Positions 56,597 to 64,000 of a DNA stretch of 64,000 nt are shown in pieces. The notes under the pieces are model-generated. The model was not told where the DNA came from, did not search any database, and was given only the letters and a program-made list of their open reading frames with translations. The position numbers were made by a program, and so were the translations under genes. The DNA is taken from the NCBI RefSeq assembly GCF_014203855.1, contig NZ_JACHJV010000001.1, forward strand, positions 4,092,001-4,156,000, given 5' to 3'. The first letter of the stretch is position 1; the number at the start of each line of letters is the position of its first letter. The stretch is from Kitasatospora kifunensis (GTDB taxonomy: Bacteria > Actinomycetota > Actinomycetes > Streptomycetales > Streptomycetaceae).

Positions 56597-57583
56597 ATGA
56601 CCACCACCGCACTGCCCCCTGCCCACATACCCGCCGCCCGGGTCTCCCTCTGGGACCGCCTCACGGTCGTACTGCTCGGCGCGCTCGGCTTCGCCCTGTC
56701 CTACGACGCCCTGCGGCAGATGGCCGCCGCGATCCACGTGCGCGGCCCGCTCACCTACGTGTTCCCGCTGATCATCGACGGGTTCATCGCCTACGGCGTG
56801 CGCGCCCTGCTCGTCCTGCGCGAAGCCCCCCGGCCCGCCCGCGCCTACGCCTGGACGCTCTTCACCGGAGCGACCGCCGCCAGCGTGTGGGCGAACGCCC
56901 TGCACGCCGTCCGCCTCAACGACCTGGTCGGCACAGACAGCAGGCTCCGGCTCAGCGACACCGTCGTCGGCTTTCTGTCGATCCTCGCCCCTCTCGCCCT
57001 CGGCGGTGCCGTCCACCTGTACATCCTCATCGCCCGCCACGGCGAGAACACCGAGATCCGCAGGGGTGAGCAGATCGACGATCCACACGGCGGAGCTTCT
57101 GCTGACCCCGTCGCCGCCGACCAGGACGAGGACATCCAGCCGCAGCGGACAGAGGACCGAAGCGACGAGACGGCACTGCTGACGTTGCTGTCCGCCGCCG
57201 GCCTGCTGCCCTCCGAGTGGAGCGACGCACTGCCCGGTCGCCCGTCGGCGGAAGACGATGGCCAGCCGTTCGGAACTGTGGACACTGCAGCTGGCGACTC
57301 GGCAGAAGCCGCTGACATCGCGGACGAGTCCGTGGTCGGCGGCAGGGACAGCACCGCCGAGGGCAAGCCGATCGGCCGTCCACCGGGGGCGTCGATGGAG
57401 CAGCTGCTGGAGGTCAGCCGCGCGGCGGTCGCCGCCCACGGTCGCCTCACCCGCGCGGTCGTCGAGCAGGCCGTCCGAGAAGCCGGCCTTCCGCTCGGCA
57501 GTACCCGGCTTACGGAGCTGATGAAGAGGCTCCGTCAGGAGTCGGGTGGCGAGGAGGGCCGGCCACACGCCGAGGCGGACTGA
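56597..57583 (+). CDS. DUF2637 membrane protein (SpdB-like)
   Basis: 328 aa from ATG at 56597. Four membrane helices (residues about 20-40, 55-75, 90-110 and 120-150), including FPLIIDGFIAYGVRALLVL, are typical of DUF2637 proteins of actinobacterial plasmids. A long disordered acidic region follows, then a C-terminal GRPPG-linked helix bundle. SpdB-type proteins help plasmid spread through mycelium. It sits 134 bp after the loader gene. Confidence 0.8.
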   Translation: MTTTALPPAHIPAARVSLWDRLTVVLLGALGFALSYDALRQMAAAIHVRGPLTYVFPLIIDGFIAYGVRALLVLREAPRPARAYAWTLFTGATAASVWANALHAVRLNDLVGTDSRLRLSDTVVGFLSILAPLALGGAVHLYILIARHGENTEIRRGEQIDDPHGGASADPVAADQDEDIQPQRTEDRSDETALLTLLSAAGLLPSEWSDALPGRPSAEDDGQPFGTVDTAAGDSAEAADIADESVVGGRDSTAEGKPIGRPPGASMEQLLEVSRAAVAAHGRLTRAVVEQAVREAGLPLGSTRLTELMKRLRQESGGEEGRPHAEAD

Positions 57584-57592
57584 CCGGCGGCG

Positions 57593-57666
57593 TGGCCAGC
57601 TGACCGACCCGCCTCGGTCGGCTGGCCACCGACTTCTGCCGACTCACAGCGGCGTCGGCAGAAGTC
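57593..57666. terminator. Two hairpins after the DUF2637 gene
   Basis: A 15-bp stem at 57593-57628 (one G-T pair, 6-nt loop) and a perfect 13-bp stem GACTTCTGCCGAC at 57631-57666 (10-nt loop). They start ten bases after the stop codon. The rest of 57584-57871 shows no gene. Confidence 0.7.
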
Positions 57667-57871
57667 CCCTCGCAGCAAGGTCCCCGCGCCCTGCGGAACT
57701 CACCTTCACCATGGACCGCCCCTCATGCACGGCAGGCCATGCCCGGAAAGCCCCGCAGATGGGCCGCTCATACCCGCTAAGTCCGGCGCGACCAAACCGG
57801 CACCCACCCGGAAACTGCCCACCGAGACCGCCATGCCCCGCACAGACCGCCCACCCCCGTGGAGCACACCC

Positions 57872-58666
57872 GTGACCACCGTCCGCCAGCCCATGAACGA
57901 CCAGCCCGAGAACCCTGTAAGCCCCCTGCACCGCAACGGAGATGACCACCGCTCTGCCCCAGACGGAGCAAGCAAGGGCGTCCGACCTTCTTACGAAGGG
58001 TCGGACGCGGACGCCCTCGCCCGGGAGGGCGAGGGCGAGCCGGTGATGCCGAGCGCGGGGGCGCACTCGGCATCACCGGACGTGCGGCGCCAGGGGGCGC
58101 CGCACGAGGAGAAGCCCAGCACCGCGCCGCCCGCGAACGTACAGCCCCTCGCAGTCAGTGCCACCGCCGCCGTGCCGTCCGCCGAGAGCGACCCCGACGT
58201 CCCGCCCACACGCCCTGCCGCCGCGCGACGTCCCAAGCGAGCCACCGCACACCGCGCCCCCAAGCGCCGCCGACGCAACAACACGAACCCTCTCGACGAC
58301 CAACTCACCTTCCGCTGCCACAGCGAGGACAAAGCCGAAATTGAGCGCCGCGCCAAGGCCGCGGAGCTGGCCACCGCCGTCTACGTCATCCGCAAGGCCC
58401 TCGCCGACGACCACACCGACATCGCCACCCGAGACGAGCGCCTGGACGCCGCGATCGACGAGGTCGCCGCCCTGCGAACCCAGATCGCCAAGCTCGGCAA
58501 CAACGTCAACCAGCTCACCCGCGACTACCACTCCGACATCGCCCTCCCACCGGGCCAGGTCCTGGAAGCCTTCACCCAGGGCCGGTCCCTGCTCGCCGAC
58601 GCCCGCACGCTCCTGACCGACCTGGACGAGGTGGCGATGCGCCTCGCGAAGGGCAGGAACCGGTGA
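57872..58666 (+). CDS. mobC: MobC-like mobilization accessory protein
   Basis: 264 aa from GTG at 57872, GGAG seven bases upstream, best of several possible starts (57725, 57833, 57893). The first 150 residues are disordered and Pro/Ala-rich, partly because DNA hairpins lie there. The C-terminal part has a ribbon-helix-helix-like domain (RRNNTNPLDDQLTFRCHSEDKAEIERRAK) and the MobC motif KLGNNVNQLTRDYHSD. It would help the relaxase melt and nick oriT. Its stop overlaps the relaxase GTG by four bases (GTGA). Confidence 0.83.
   Translation: MTTVRQPMNDQPENPVSPLHRNGDDHRSAPDGASKGVRPSYEGSDADALAREGEGEPVMPSAGAHSASPDVRRQGAPHEEKPSTAPPANVQPLAVSATAAVPSAESDPDVPPTRPAAARRPKRATAHRAPKRRRRNNTNPLDDQLTFRCHSEDKAEIERRAKAAELATAVYVIRKALADDHTDIATRDERLDAAIDEVAALRTQIAKLGNNVNQLTRDYHSDIALPPGQVLEAFTQGRSLLADARTLLTDLDEVAMRLAKGRNR
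57978..58106. other. Three consecutive hairpins inside mobC (possible oriT or control region)
   Basis: Stems: GCGTCCGACC at 57978-57987/57999-58008; CCGGTGATGCCGAG at 58040-58053/58066-58079; CGTGCGGCGCC at 58081-58091/58096-58106. All three are perfect over these lengths. The protein here is low-complexity, so the DNA structure may be what is selected. Confidence 0.6.
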
Positions 58667-60423
58667 TCGCCAGCATCGGCGGCGGCAGCAGCACCATGGG
58701 CCTGCTCAAGTACCTCTTCGGACCCGGGCAGCACAACGAGCACAACGACCCGCACATCGTCGGCTCCTGGGACGGCTTCGCCCCCGACCCCGGCCGCGAG
58801 CCGGACGTCACCTTCACCCAGCTCCGCGACGCGCTGGACCTGCGCGTCGTCCAGGCCGGCGAGCGGGCACCCAAGGAACACGTGTGGCACTGCTCGGTGC
58901 GCGCGGCCTCGACCGACCGGCTCCTCAGCGACGACGAGTGGAACCGCATCGCCCAGCGGATCGTCGTTGCCGCCGGTGTCGCTCCCGAAGGAGATCCGGA
59001 CGGCTGCCGATGGATCGCGGTGCGCCATGCCGATGACCACATCCACATCCTCGCCACCCTCGTGCGCGGCAACCTCACCCAGCCCCGCATCCGGGGCGAC
59101 TGGGGCCGGGTCGAGAGCGAACTCACCCTCATCGAGAACGAACTGGGGCTGCTCAGCCTCGCCCACACTCGCACCAAGGACCGCCACAGCGGGCCCAAGC
59201 GCCCCACCCGCGCCGAACTGCGCAAGGCCGAACGCCGAAACCTCCCCCAGACCCCGCGCGAGACCCTGCGCACCGCCGTCCGCCAGTCCCTCGCCGGAGC
59301 CGCCACCGAGGAGGAGTTCCTGCGCCGCCTCGCCGAGCACGGCATCAGGACCAGCACCCGACGCGCGCCCTCCGGAGACGCCCTCGGCTACAAGTTCGCA
59401 CTCCCCGGCGACCGCAACGCCAAGAACGCGCCCGTCTGGTTCTCCGGCAGCAAGCTCGACCCTGACCTCTCCCTCCCCAAGATCCGCGCCCGCCTCGCCG
59501 CCGGCGCGGCCGAACCCGTCTATCCCGATCCCAACGAGTACACCTGGCCCGCCTCCGGCCGGCACCAGGCCAGCACCACCATCGACCATGCCCTGGCCAC
59601 CCTGGCCGACGACCAGAGCGACGACCGGGCCGCCGCGACGATCAGCGGCAGCATCGAGATCCTCGACGCGCTCGCCGCCACCAGCCCCGTCCTCAGCAGG
59701 AAGGAGATCGCCCAGGCCGCTCGCGCCTTCGACCGCACCGGCCTCACCCACACCCGAGCCGCCAAGACGGACCTGCGGGCCATGCGCTCGGCCGCCCGCG
59801 CCGTCCTCAACGCAGGACCAGCCGTCGGCCGTGCCGAGGACGGCACAGCAGCCGCCACCATCCTTTCCAGCCTTGTCCTGCTCGCCGTCGTCATCGCGAA
59901 GTGGCACACCGCCCGAGGCCACGAGTACCAAGCCCAGGCCGCCAACGCCGCCGCCGACCACCTGCGCACCGCGTATACGCGGCACGCGGCCAAACCGATG
60001 GCTGTCCTCGACCTCCACGGCCAGCGCTTGCCCCAGTCCGCCCAGGACCGGCAGGTCGCAGCCATCCGGCAGGCGCTGCCGGCGGCCGAGGCCACCAAGC
60101 TGCTGAACGAGAACGGCTGGAACGCGTTCGCCGCAACCCTCGCCGAAGCCGAAGCCGCCGGCCACGATCCGGCCGTCCTGCTCGCCCAGGCCGCCGGTCG
60201 ACGCGAACTCGCCAGCGCCGACTCCGCCACCGCCGTCCTCAACTGGCGCATCCGACGCGACGCCGGCCTCCCGACAACACCGGCAGTGGCGAAGCCGAGC
60301 ACACGGACCGGCGCGGCACGGATCAGGACAACCGCCACCGGCCGCACAGTCGCGATGCCGGTGAACCCCGCCGCCCAGCCTCGGCCGTCGGCACCGCCAA
60401 CCCCACTAACCCGTCGCCGGTAG
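58663..60423 (+). CDS. Relaxase (mobilization nuclease)
   Basis: 586 aa from GTG at 58663. The N-terminal catalytic domain has the HxDxxHxH metal site (RHADDHIHI, about residue 123) and an HVWHCSVR strand; the nicking Tyr is probably in the first 20-30 residues (KYLFG). The C-terminal 350 residues are helical and Ala-rich with SRRAPSGDALGYKFALPGD, typical of the actinobacterial relaxase family. It cuts oriT and leads single-strand transfer. Coupled to mobC by GTGA. A strong hairpin follows. Confidence 0.88.
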   Translation: MIASIGGGSSTMGLLKYLFGPGQHNEHNDPHIVGSWDGFAPDPGREPDVTFTQLRDALDLRVVQAGERAPKEHVWHCSVRAASTDRLLSDDEWNRIAQRIVVAAGVAPEGDPDGCRWIAVRHADDHIHILATLVRGNLTQPRIRGDWGRVESELTLIENELGLLSLAHTRTKDRHSGPKRPTRAELRKAERRNLPQTPRETLRTAVRQSLAGAATEEEFLRRLAEHGIRTSTRRAPSGDALGYKFALPGDRNAKNAPVWFSGSKLDPDLSLPKIRARLAAGAAEPVYPDPNEYTWPASGRHQASTTIDHALATLADDQSDDRAAATISGSIEILDALAATSPVLSRKEIAQAARAFDRTGLTHTRAAKTDLRAMRSAARAVLNAGPAVGRAEDGTAAATILSSLVLLAVVIAKWHTARGHEYQAQAANAAADHLRTAYTRHAAKPMAVLDLHGQRLPQSAQDRQVAAIRQALPAAEATKLLNENGWNAFAATLAEAEAAGHDPAVLLAQAAGRRELASADSATAVLNWRIRRDAGLPTTPAVAKPSTRTGAARIRTTATGRTVAMPVNPAAQPRPSAPPTPLTRRR

Positions 60424-60425
60424 CC

Positions 60426-60468
60426 CATCACCCGCCGGTGCCAAGTTCTCAGGCACCGGCGGGTGATG
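60426..60468 (+). terminator. Strong terminator after the relaxase
   Basis: A perfect 17-bp stem CATCACCCGCCGGTGCC with a 9-nt loop starts two bases after the stop. It ends the mob transcript and marks a likely module edge. Confidence 0.85.
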
Positions 60469-60575
60469 TCGGCTCACGTCATCCAGGTGTTGACGTAGCA
60501 GCCTTGAACCGGAACGCACCTTGCCCACAGTCCTGTTGAACCAGGGGTGCCCGCTGGCCCGGACTGCCAGGGCAG

Positions 60576-61427
60576 TCACGCAGTGATCTCCGAGTGCTCG
60601 GCGACGGGGGGTTGAACGCCGGTGAGTTCGGTGGCGCGCTCGGCGAGGAGCGGGGCGAGCTCCGGGTACCAGCCCCGTGCGACCGCTTGCAGCATCTCGG
60701 CCAGCGCGGCCAGTTCGCCGATCCGGCCAGCCGGCGTGCCGAGGATCGAGGAGAACTCGTCTCGGATGCGAGCGGCGAGCCCGGGGACCAACAGGCTGTT
60801 GGCGTGGAGCAGGCCGGGGTCATAGCCGACGGGCACGCGGCCCCAGCGTTCCCAGTCGAGGAGGGCGAGCGGTGCGGTGAGATTGCCCCAGTGAAGGTCA
60901 CCGTGGCCGGTCACACGCTCGATCTTCTCGGGCGCGGGGATGCCGAGGAACTGCGGGAACGCCTTGTCGATCCAGCCGGACCGCACGGTGATCCGAACGC
61001 CCTCCGCCTGGCCCAGACGGTGAAGGGCTCGCCGTAGGCTTCCCCACCACTCGTCCGGGAGGCCGGGATCGTGGGCCAGGTCCGGCCGGTCGGGTGAGAT
61101 GACCGGGTGAGGGACGTAGTCGGCGACCTCGGCCTTGTAGGCGTAGGCGTCGTCGGTCCAGTCGAGCACGTCGTGCAGTCTGGGACGCGGCACGTCGTCC
61201 GGCACCAGGACCGACGCACCGACGCTGCCTTCTCCCTGTTTCCGGCCCGCGTTCGCCTTGGCGGTGGAGGCCACCCGCAGCCAGAGGACACCGGCCCGAC
61301 GGCTGATCGTGCAGCCGAGGAACCCCCACACAGGAGCGCTGGTACAGGTGAGCCCGAGAAGTGCCGCCGCATTGGCGTGGGCGGCTTCCATGCGGAGTCG
61401 GGTCTCCTCATCCGGCGGCGAGTGCAT
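60576..61427 (-). CDS. APH-family phosphotransferase-like kinase
   Basis: 283 aa from ATG at 61427. The catalytic loop GHGDLHWGNL (HGDxHxxN) and the metal motif ALLDWERWG match aminoglycoside/choline phosphotransferases. An ATP-binding lysine region is only weakly seen (ASTAKANAG). The substrate may be a peptide or small molecule rather than an antibiotic. Its first 20 bases overlap the 3' end of the aldo/keto reductase gene, so the two are one transcript. Confidence 0.78.
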   Translation of the reverse strand: MHSPPDEETRLRMEAAHANAAALLGLTCTSAPVWGFLGCTISRRAGVLWLRVASTAKANAGRKQGEGSVGASVLVPDDVPRPRLHDVLDWTDDAYAYKAEVADYVPHPVISPDRPDLAHDPGLPDEWWGSLRRALHRLGQAEGVRITVRSGWIDKAFPQFLGIPAPEKIERVTGHGDLHWGNLTAPLALLDWERWGRVPVGYDPGLLHANSLLVPGLAARIRDEFSSILGTPAGRIGELAALAEMLQAVARGWYPELAPLLAERATELTGVQPPVAEHSEITA

Positions 61428-62313
61428 CGATCACGCTCCTGAGTCGGTCGCGTTCCAGCGGGACGGCCACAGTCTTTTCCGCATCGTGCCAGTGATTCGC
61501 GGTGCTCGCGGACAGCAGCACCACATCCAGGCCAGGGCACGACGCCACGGCCAGCAGCGCAGCTGCCGGAGCAGACAACCCTGGCCGGATGAGGTCCACC
61601 AGTTCGGGTGTCATCAACCCCGGGAGCTCTCCGCCATGGAGCGGGGCCGAAGCGAAGGTGATCACCCCGGCGTCCCCCGCCTCCACGAGCGGTCCGCCGC
61701 CGTCGAGCGCCCTGGCGATGGGCTCGGCCATGACCAGACTCACCGGGAGCTGCAGTCCGCTGAAGTGGTGACTCGCAGAGCCGGCGGCTTGCTCGGCCAG
61801 GCCGAGAAGCTCTGCCACCGTCAACGCGCCCGAGCTCAGGCCCGACCAGGTGGCGACGCCGTAGCCGCCGATTCGGCCGGCCTGGGCGAACTCCTCCAGT
61901 ACGGCGAACGCTCCCCGTAGAAGACCGTGCAGTCGGGTGTGGTCGTGGCCGGATACGGCCTGCTCGGGGTTGTGGACGAAGACCAGGTCGGCGCGGCCCA
62001 GCCCGCTCAGGGACTGCTCGGTCTGCCACCGCACGAACGCCGGATCGAGGCTGTGGCCCACCCCCGCCTGCTCCGGGGTGAGCACGTTGGCCTCGACGGC
62101 GGCACGACCTTGCGCGGTCGTGAGGAAGCCCGTCTTCGTGCTCACCCGGACGCTCGGATGAGCAGCCAACACGGACGCCAGCTCCTGATGTGCCAACCCA
62201 TGGGCGTAGTTGGGGGCGGTGTCCACCCATCGCGCCCCGGCGGCGAGGGCGGTGCGCGCTGCCTGGCTGACGGCGCGCACCCGGTACGTTCCCAGGGCGA
62301 GAGCGGCGGTCAC
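61408..62313 (-). CDS. Aldo/keto reductase
   Basis: 301 aa from GTG at 62313. The NADPH-dependent tetrad is visible: Asp and Tyr in DTAPNYAHG, Lys in VSTKTGF and His in FVHNPEQ. The TIM-barrel order is kept to GLDVVLLSAS. The start overlaps the stop of the upstream cupin gene (GTGA), so the genes are coupled. Beyond NADP(H) use, the substrate is unknown; a carbonyl on the neighbouring peptide is possible. Confidence 0.88.
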   Translation of the reverse strand: MTAALALGTYRVRAVSQAARTALAAGARWVDTAPNYAHGLAHQELASVLAAHPSVRVSTKTGFLTTAQGRAAVEANVLTPEQAGVGHSLDPAFVRWQTEQSLSGLGRADLVFVHNPEQAVSGHDHTRLHGLLRGAFAVLEEFAQAGRIGGYGVATWSGLSSGALTVAELLGLAEQAAGSASHHFSGLQLPVSLVMAEPIARALDGGGPLVEAGDAGVITFASAPLHGGELPGLMTPELVDLIRPGLSAPAAALLAVASCPGLDVVLLSASTANHWHDAEKTVAVPLERDRLRSVIDALAAG

Positions 62314-63500
62314 AGCGCCGTCCCGACCACGGAGGCGGCCTGGCCCTCGATCAGGACGGAGAGCAGCGACGCCACGTCCTTCACCTCCAGGTCGGCTGCA
62401 GCGGCCAGCGATCCGAGGGTGGCCGGCTGCCCGTCCAGCAGAACTCGCAGCAACGGGGTCGCCTGGCCGGCGAAGTCCCACGCGGTCCCCGCCGCCGCGA
62501 GGGTCACGGTGCCGTCCGGCCCGTTCTCGGTAATCCTGGCCCGAGGCGCGGTGAGCCGGACCGTGATCTCCGGCCGAGCCGGAAGGCCGTCGACGTAGGG
62601 CAGGGACGTGACCGCCCGGCCGTAGTGCGTGGTGTCGACCGACTCGGCCCAGCGGCATACCAGTTCGGGATCAGACAGCTCGGTCTGCATCTCCTTGCGC
62701 AGCTCGTCGACGTACGCGGCCTGCTCGCCGCGCGAGGCGAAGCGCGGCACGTCCAGTCGCAGCGCGAGGCGGGAGCGCAGCTGGTCTACCACCCAGGTCA
62801 GCAGGTCGGCTCCGGTGTGGGTGACCAGGCCGAAGGTCAGGTGCAGGGACGGCGTCCCCTGGTCCGCGGTGACCGCGTGCCACCAGCCGCGCGGCAGGTA
62901 GAGCACGTCCCCGGCCGTCAGTACGAGATCGGCTACCGGGTCGCTTTCCGGCTGGTCCGGGGCCTCCACGTCCCGGAAGGTCGGCGCGGTCCGGGTGGGG
63001 GCGTACAGCCGCCAGCGCTTGGCCCCGAACATCTGGACCACCACGACGTCGTGGTCGTCCCAGTGCGTGCCGAAGCCTTCCCGTTCGGTCCACGAAGCGT
63101 AGGCGTTGACCTGCACCAGCGTGCCGAGGAACCGTTCCAGGGCCTCGGCGGCGGCCCCGATCGGAGGGTGGATCTTCTCGACCGAGTCCAGCACCAGCGA
63201 GGCACCCTCGGCCAACCGCGCCTGAAGTTCGGCCGGTTGGATACGGTGCCAGGTCACCGCCCGGCGGGTGGTCACCGGCAGCGCGTACCGGTGCAGGGGC
63301 AGCATCTCGCCGTCCATCGACAGCCGGAGCCGCGGGGGCTCCAGGCGCTGGGTGGCGAGGATGGTGTTCAGGTCGTCCCAGGACAGCAGGCCGGCGACGT
63401 CGGCGGCCTGCCCGGGAATGACGGCGTAGGAGCGGTTGAACGTCTGGGCGAGGAACGAGTCCCCGCCCAGACGCGCCGCCCACGAAGCGGCATCATGCAT
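62310..63500 (-). CDS. JmjC/cupin_4 oxygenase (ROX-like, with winged-helix tail)
   Basis: 396 aa from ATG at 63500. Iron ligands HWD (His146, Asp148) in FGTHWDDHDVVVVQMFGAKRW and His208 in LPRGWWHAV, plus 2-oxoglutarate-type context. C-terminal winged-helix segment (ATLGSLAAAADLEVKDVASLLSVL) as in ribosomal-oxygenase-type JmjC proteins, which hydroxylate Arg or His in proteins. It stands directly downstream of a 44-aa peptide gene, so that peptide may be the target. Stop overlaps the reductase start. Confidence 0.85.
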   Translation of the reverse strand: MHDAASWAARLGGDSFLAQTFNRSYAVIPGQAADVAGLLSWDDLNTILATQRLEPPRLRLSMDGEMLPLHRYALPVTTRRAVTWHRIQPAELQARLAEGASLVLDSVEKIHPPIGAAAEALERFLGTLVQVNAYASWTEREGFGTHWDDHDVVVVQMFGAKRWRLYAPTRTAPTFRDVEAPDQPESDPVADLVLTAGDVLYLPRGWWHAVTADQGTPSLHLTFGLVTHTGADLLTWVVDQLRSRLALRLDVPRFASRGEQAAYVDELRKEMQTELSDPELVCRWAESVDTTHYGRAVTSLPYVDGLPARPEITVRLTAPRARITENGPDGTVTLAAAGTAWDFAGQATPLLRVLLDGQPATLGSLAAAADLEVKDVASLLSVLIEGQAASVVGTAL

Positions 63501-63514
63501 CGTGGGCGTCCCTA

Positions 63515-63649
63515 TCAGTCGTTGCCGTCGGAACGGCCGCTGCTGACGTCGGACGGCTGCTCGGTACGAGCCCGGGCAGCGGCGATCTTCCGCGCGGCGA
63601 CCAGGAGGCCGCCCTCAGCGGCCGGAGCCGTCGGGGTGTCCTGCACCAT
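63515..63649 (-). CDS. 44-aa peptide, possible modified-peptide precursor
   Basis: ATG at 63649 follows a GGGAAGAAG stretch. The sequence starts MVQDTPTAPAAEGGLL, has a basic middle (ARKIAAARARTEQ) and ends DVSSGRSDGND. No signal peptide and no Cys. The end, rich in Ser, Asp, Asn, Gly and Arg, is a plausible core for hydroxylation or phosphorylation by the downstream enzymes. It is first in an operon with cupin, reductase and kinase. No family recognised. Confidence 0.55.
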   Translation of the reverse strand: MVQDTPTAPAAEGGLLVAARKIAAARARTEQPSDVSSGRSDGND

Positions 63650-63675
63650 GTGCTTCTTCCCTTCTTCTTGAGAAC

Positions 63676-63697
63676 TCCCGCCGGGGTTCCGGCGGGA
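63676..63697 (-). terminator. Hairpin in the leader of the peptide operon
   Basis: A 9-bp stem TCCCGCCGG with a 4-nt loop lies between the HATPase gene end and the 44-aa peptide start. It ends the first or partly attenuates the second. Confidence 0.5.
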
Positions 63698-63791
63698 AGA
63701 CTGAGGGGCGCCAGCCGACCAAAGGTGTGGTGGCCGGCGCTGTGTCCACCCGGCCCGTGATCCCCCAGGGGCCGGGTGGAGACTGAGAGGG

Positions 63792-64000
63792 TCAGGCCGA
63801 CTGCGGCAGGCAAGCTGTCTGAGCCTGCGTGGCGTGGACAAGGACGGCGAGCCGTCTGTCTTCGGTCACCAGTTGGTCGGCCGCGCACTCGAACCACACG
63901 ACCTTGCCGGCGCCTTCGGGATACCAGCCCCAGGAGTGGGCGAGCCCTTCGACCAGGACGAGACCACGTCCGCCCGTGATCATGTCCTCGGCGCTGCCGG
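63792..64000 (-). CDS. ATP-binding (HATPase, anti-sigma-like) protein, N-terminus cut
   Basis: Only the last 68 codons are in the window; the frame is open to the edge (…GSAEDMITGGRGLVLVEG). GGRGLVLVEGLAHSWGWYP is the G-box of HATPase_c_2 proteins, and KVVWFECAAD follows. Streptomyces has many of these single-domain ATPases, often as regulators next to small peptide operons. The stop is 142 bases from the 44-aa peptide start, on the same strand. Confidence 0.7.
   Translation of the reverse strand, partial: GSAEDMITGGRGLVLVEGLAHSWGWYPEGAGKVVWFECAADQLVTEDRRLAVLVHATQAQTACLPQSA

Larger units (their letters stand above)
48172..60468. mobile_element. Candidate integrated mobilizable element next to tRNA-Gly(CCC)
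   Basis: The stretch holds integrase, excisionase, XRE repressor, phage-like replication gene, DnaC-like loader, MobC and relaxase, all on strand orders typical of such elements. The right edge is unproven: the tRNA 3' sequence GTTCGATTC is not repeated to the right, so attR lies outside the window or was lost. Genes at 48575-51932 lie between the tRNA and int and may be cargo. No FtsK/TraB transfer gene is seen, so transfer would need a helper. Confidence 0.55.

Noticed and set aside
48172..64000. CRISPR array or transposase
   Set aside because: No array of spaced repeats and no transposase motif was seen; the element is integrase-based.

Overview
The window is high-GC actinobacterial DNA of Streptomycetaceae type (Streptomyces or Kitasatospora). 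This rests on the lsr2, dnaK-grpE-dnaJ-hspR, clpB, dcd and purSQL content, GTG starts and 4-base stop/start overlaps, tRNA-Gly genes of Streptomyces type, HspR (HAIR) boxes, and a perfect Streptomyces-like parS palindrome. The parS suggests a core-chromosome position in the origin-proximal part of the replicon. No genus or species can be fixed from the sequence alone.

Region 1-29.3 kb is housekeeping: an ABC-2 exporter (permease cut by the window start), two identical tRNA-Gly(GCC) genes, lsr2, purS-purQ-purL, a mycothiol/SCP-type protein, a DUF3151 gene, a GT39-like membrane glycosyltransferase, fbaA, a DedA protein, parS, pyrE, an SRPBCC protein, a membrane spermidine-synthase-like protein, a DUF2617 gene, an archaeal-type valyl-tRNA synthetase, an L,D-transpeptidase lipoprotein, a class I/II aminotransferase, a YbjN protein, clpB, and a LysR regulator divergent from a TDT-family transporter.

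Region 29.4-36.5 kb is an accessory-looking island of four paralogous regulators. Each has a TrmB-like N-terminus, a middle domain with phospholipase-D-like or TrmB-C-like spacing, and a C-terminal LuxR-type helix-turn-helix. The island also holds a DsrE-like protein, a nucleoside 2-deoxyribosyltransferase-like protein, and a small secreted peptide that ends in a repeated DIRWD motif. Two near-identical dyads (TGTCAT-N19-ATGACA) lie upstream of the peptide. This is my best candidate for an undescribed peptide/regulator system.

Region 36.6-48.2 kb returns to core genes: the dnaK operon with two HAIR boxes, an EtfD-like membrane Fe-S oxidoreductase, a nucleotidyltransferase, a Yip1 protein, an AlaX-like editing protein, dcd, a small CxxC protein and tRNA-Gly(CCC).

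Region 48.2-60.5 kb looks like an integrated mobilizable element beside tRNA-Gly(CCC). It carries a tyrosine integrase and excisionase, an XRE repressor with a divergent promoter switch, a phage-like replication gene with heptamer repeats, a DnaC-like loader, a DUF2637 membrane protein, MobC and a relaxase. No FtsK-like Tra protein is seen. Its tRNA-proximal end carries a GNAT-like gene and a large fusion protein (Ymh/TIGR02391-like, Ig-like, beta-propeller).

Region 60.6-63.7 kb is a compact operon on the minus strand: a 44-aa peptide, a JmjC/cupin oxygenase, an aldo/keto reductase and an APH-like kinase. The last two junctions overlap, and the layout resembles a peptide-modification cluster. 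An ATP-binding (HATPase) protein is cut by the window end.
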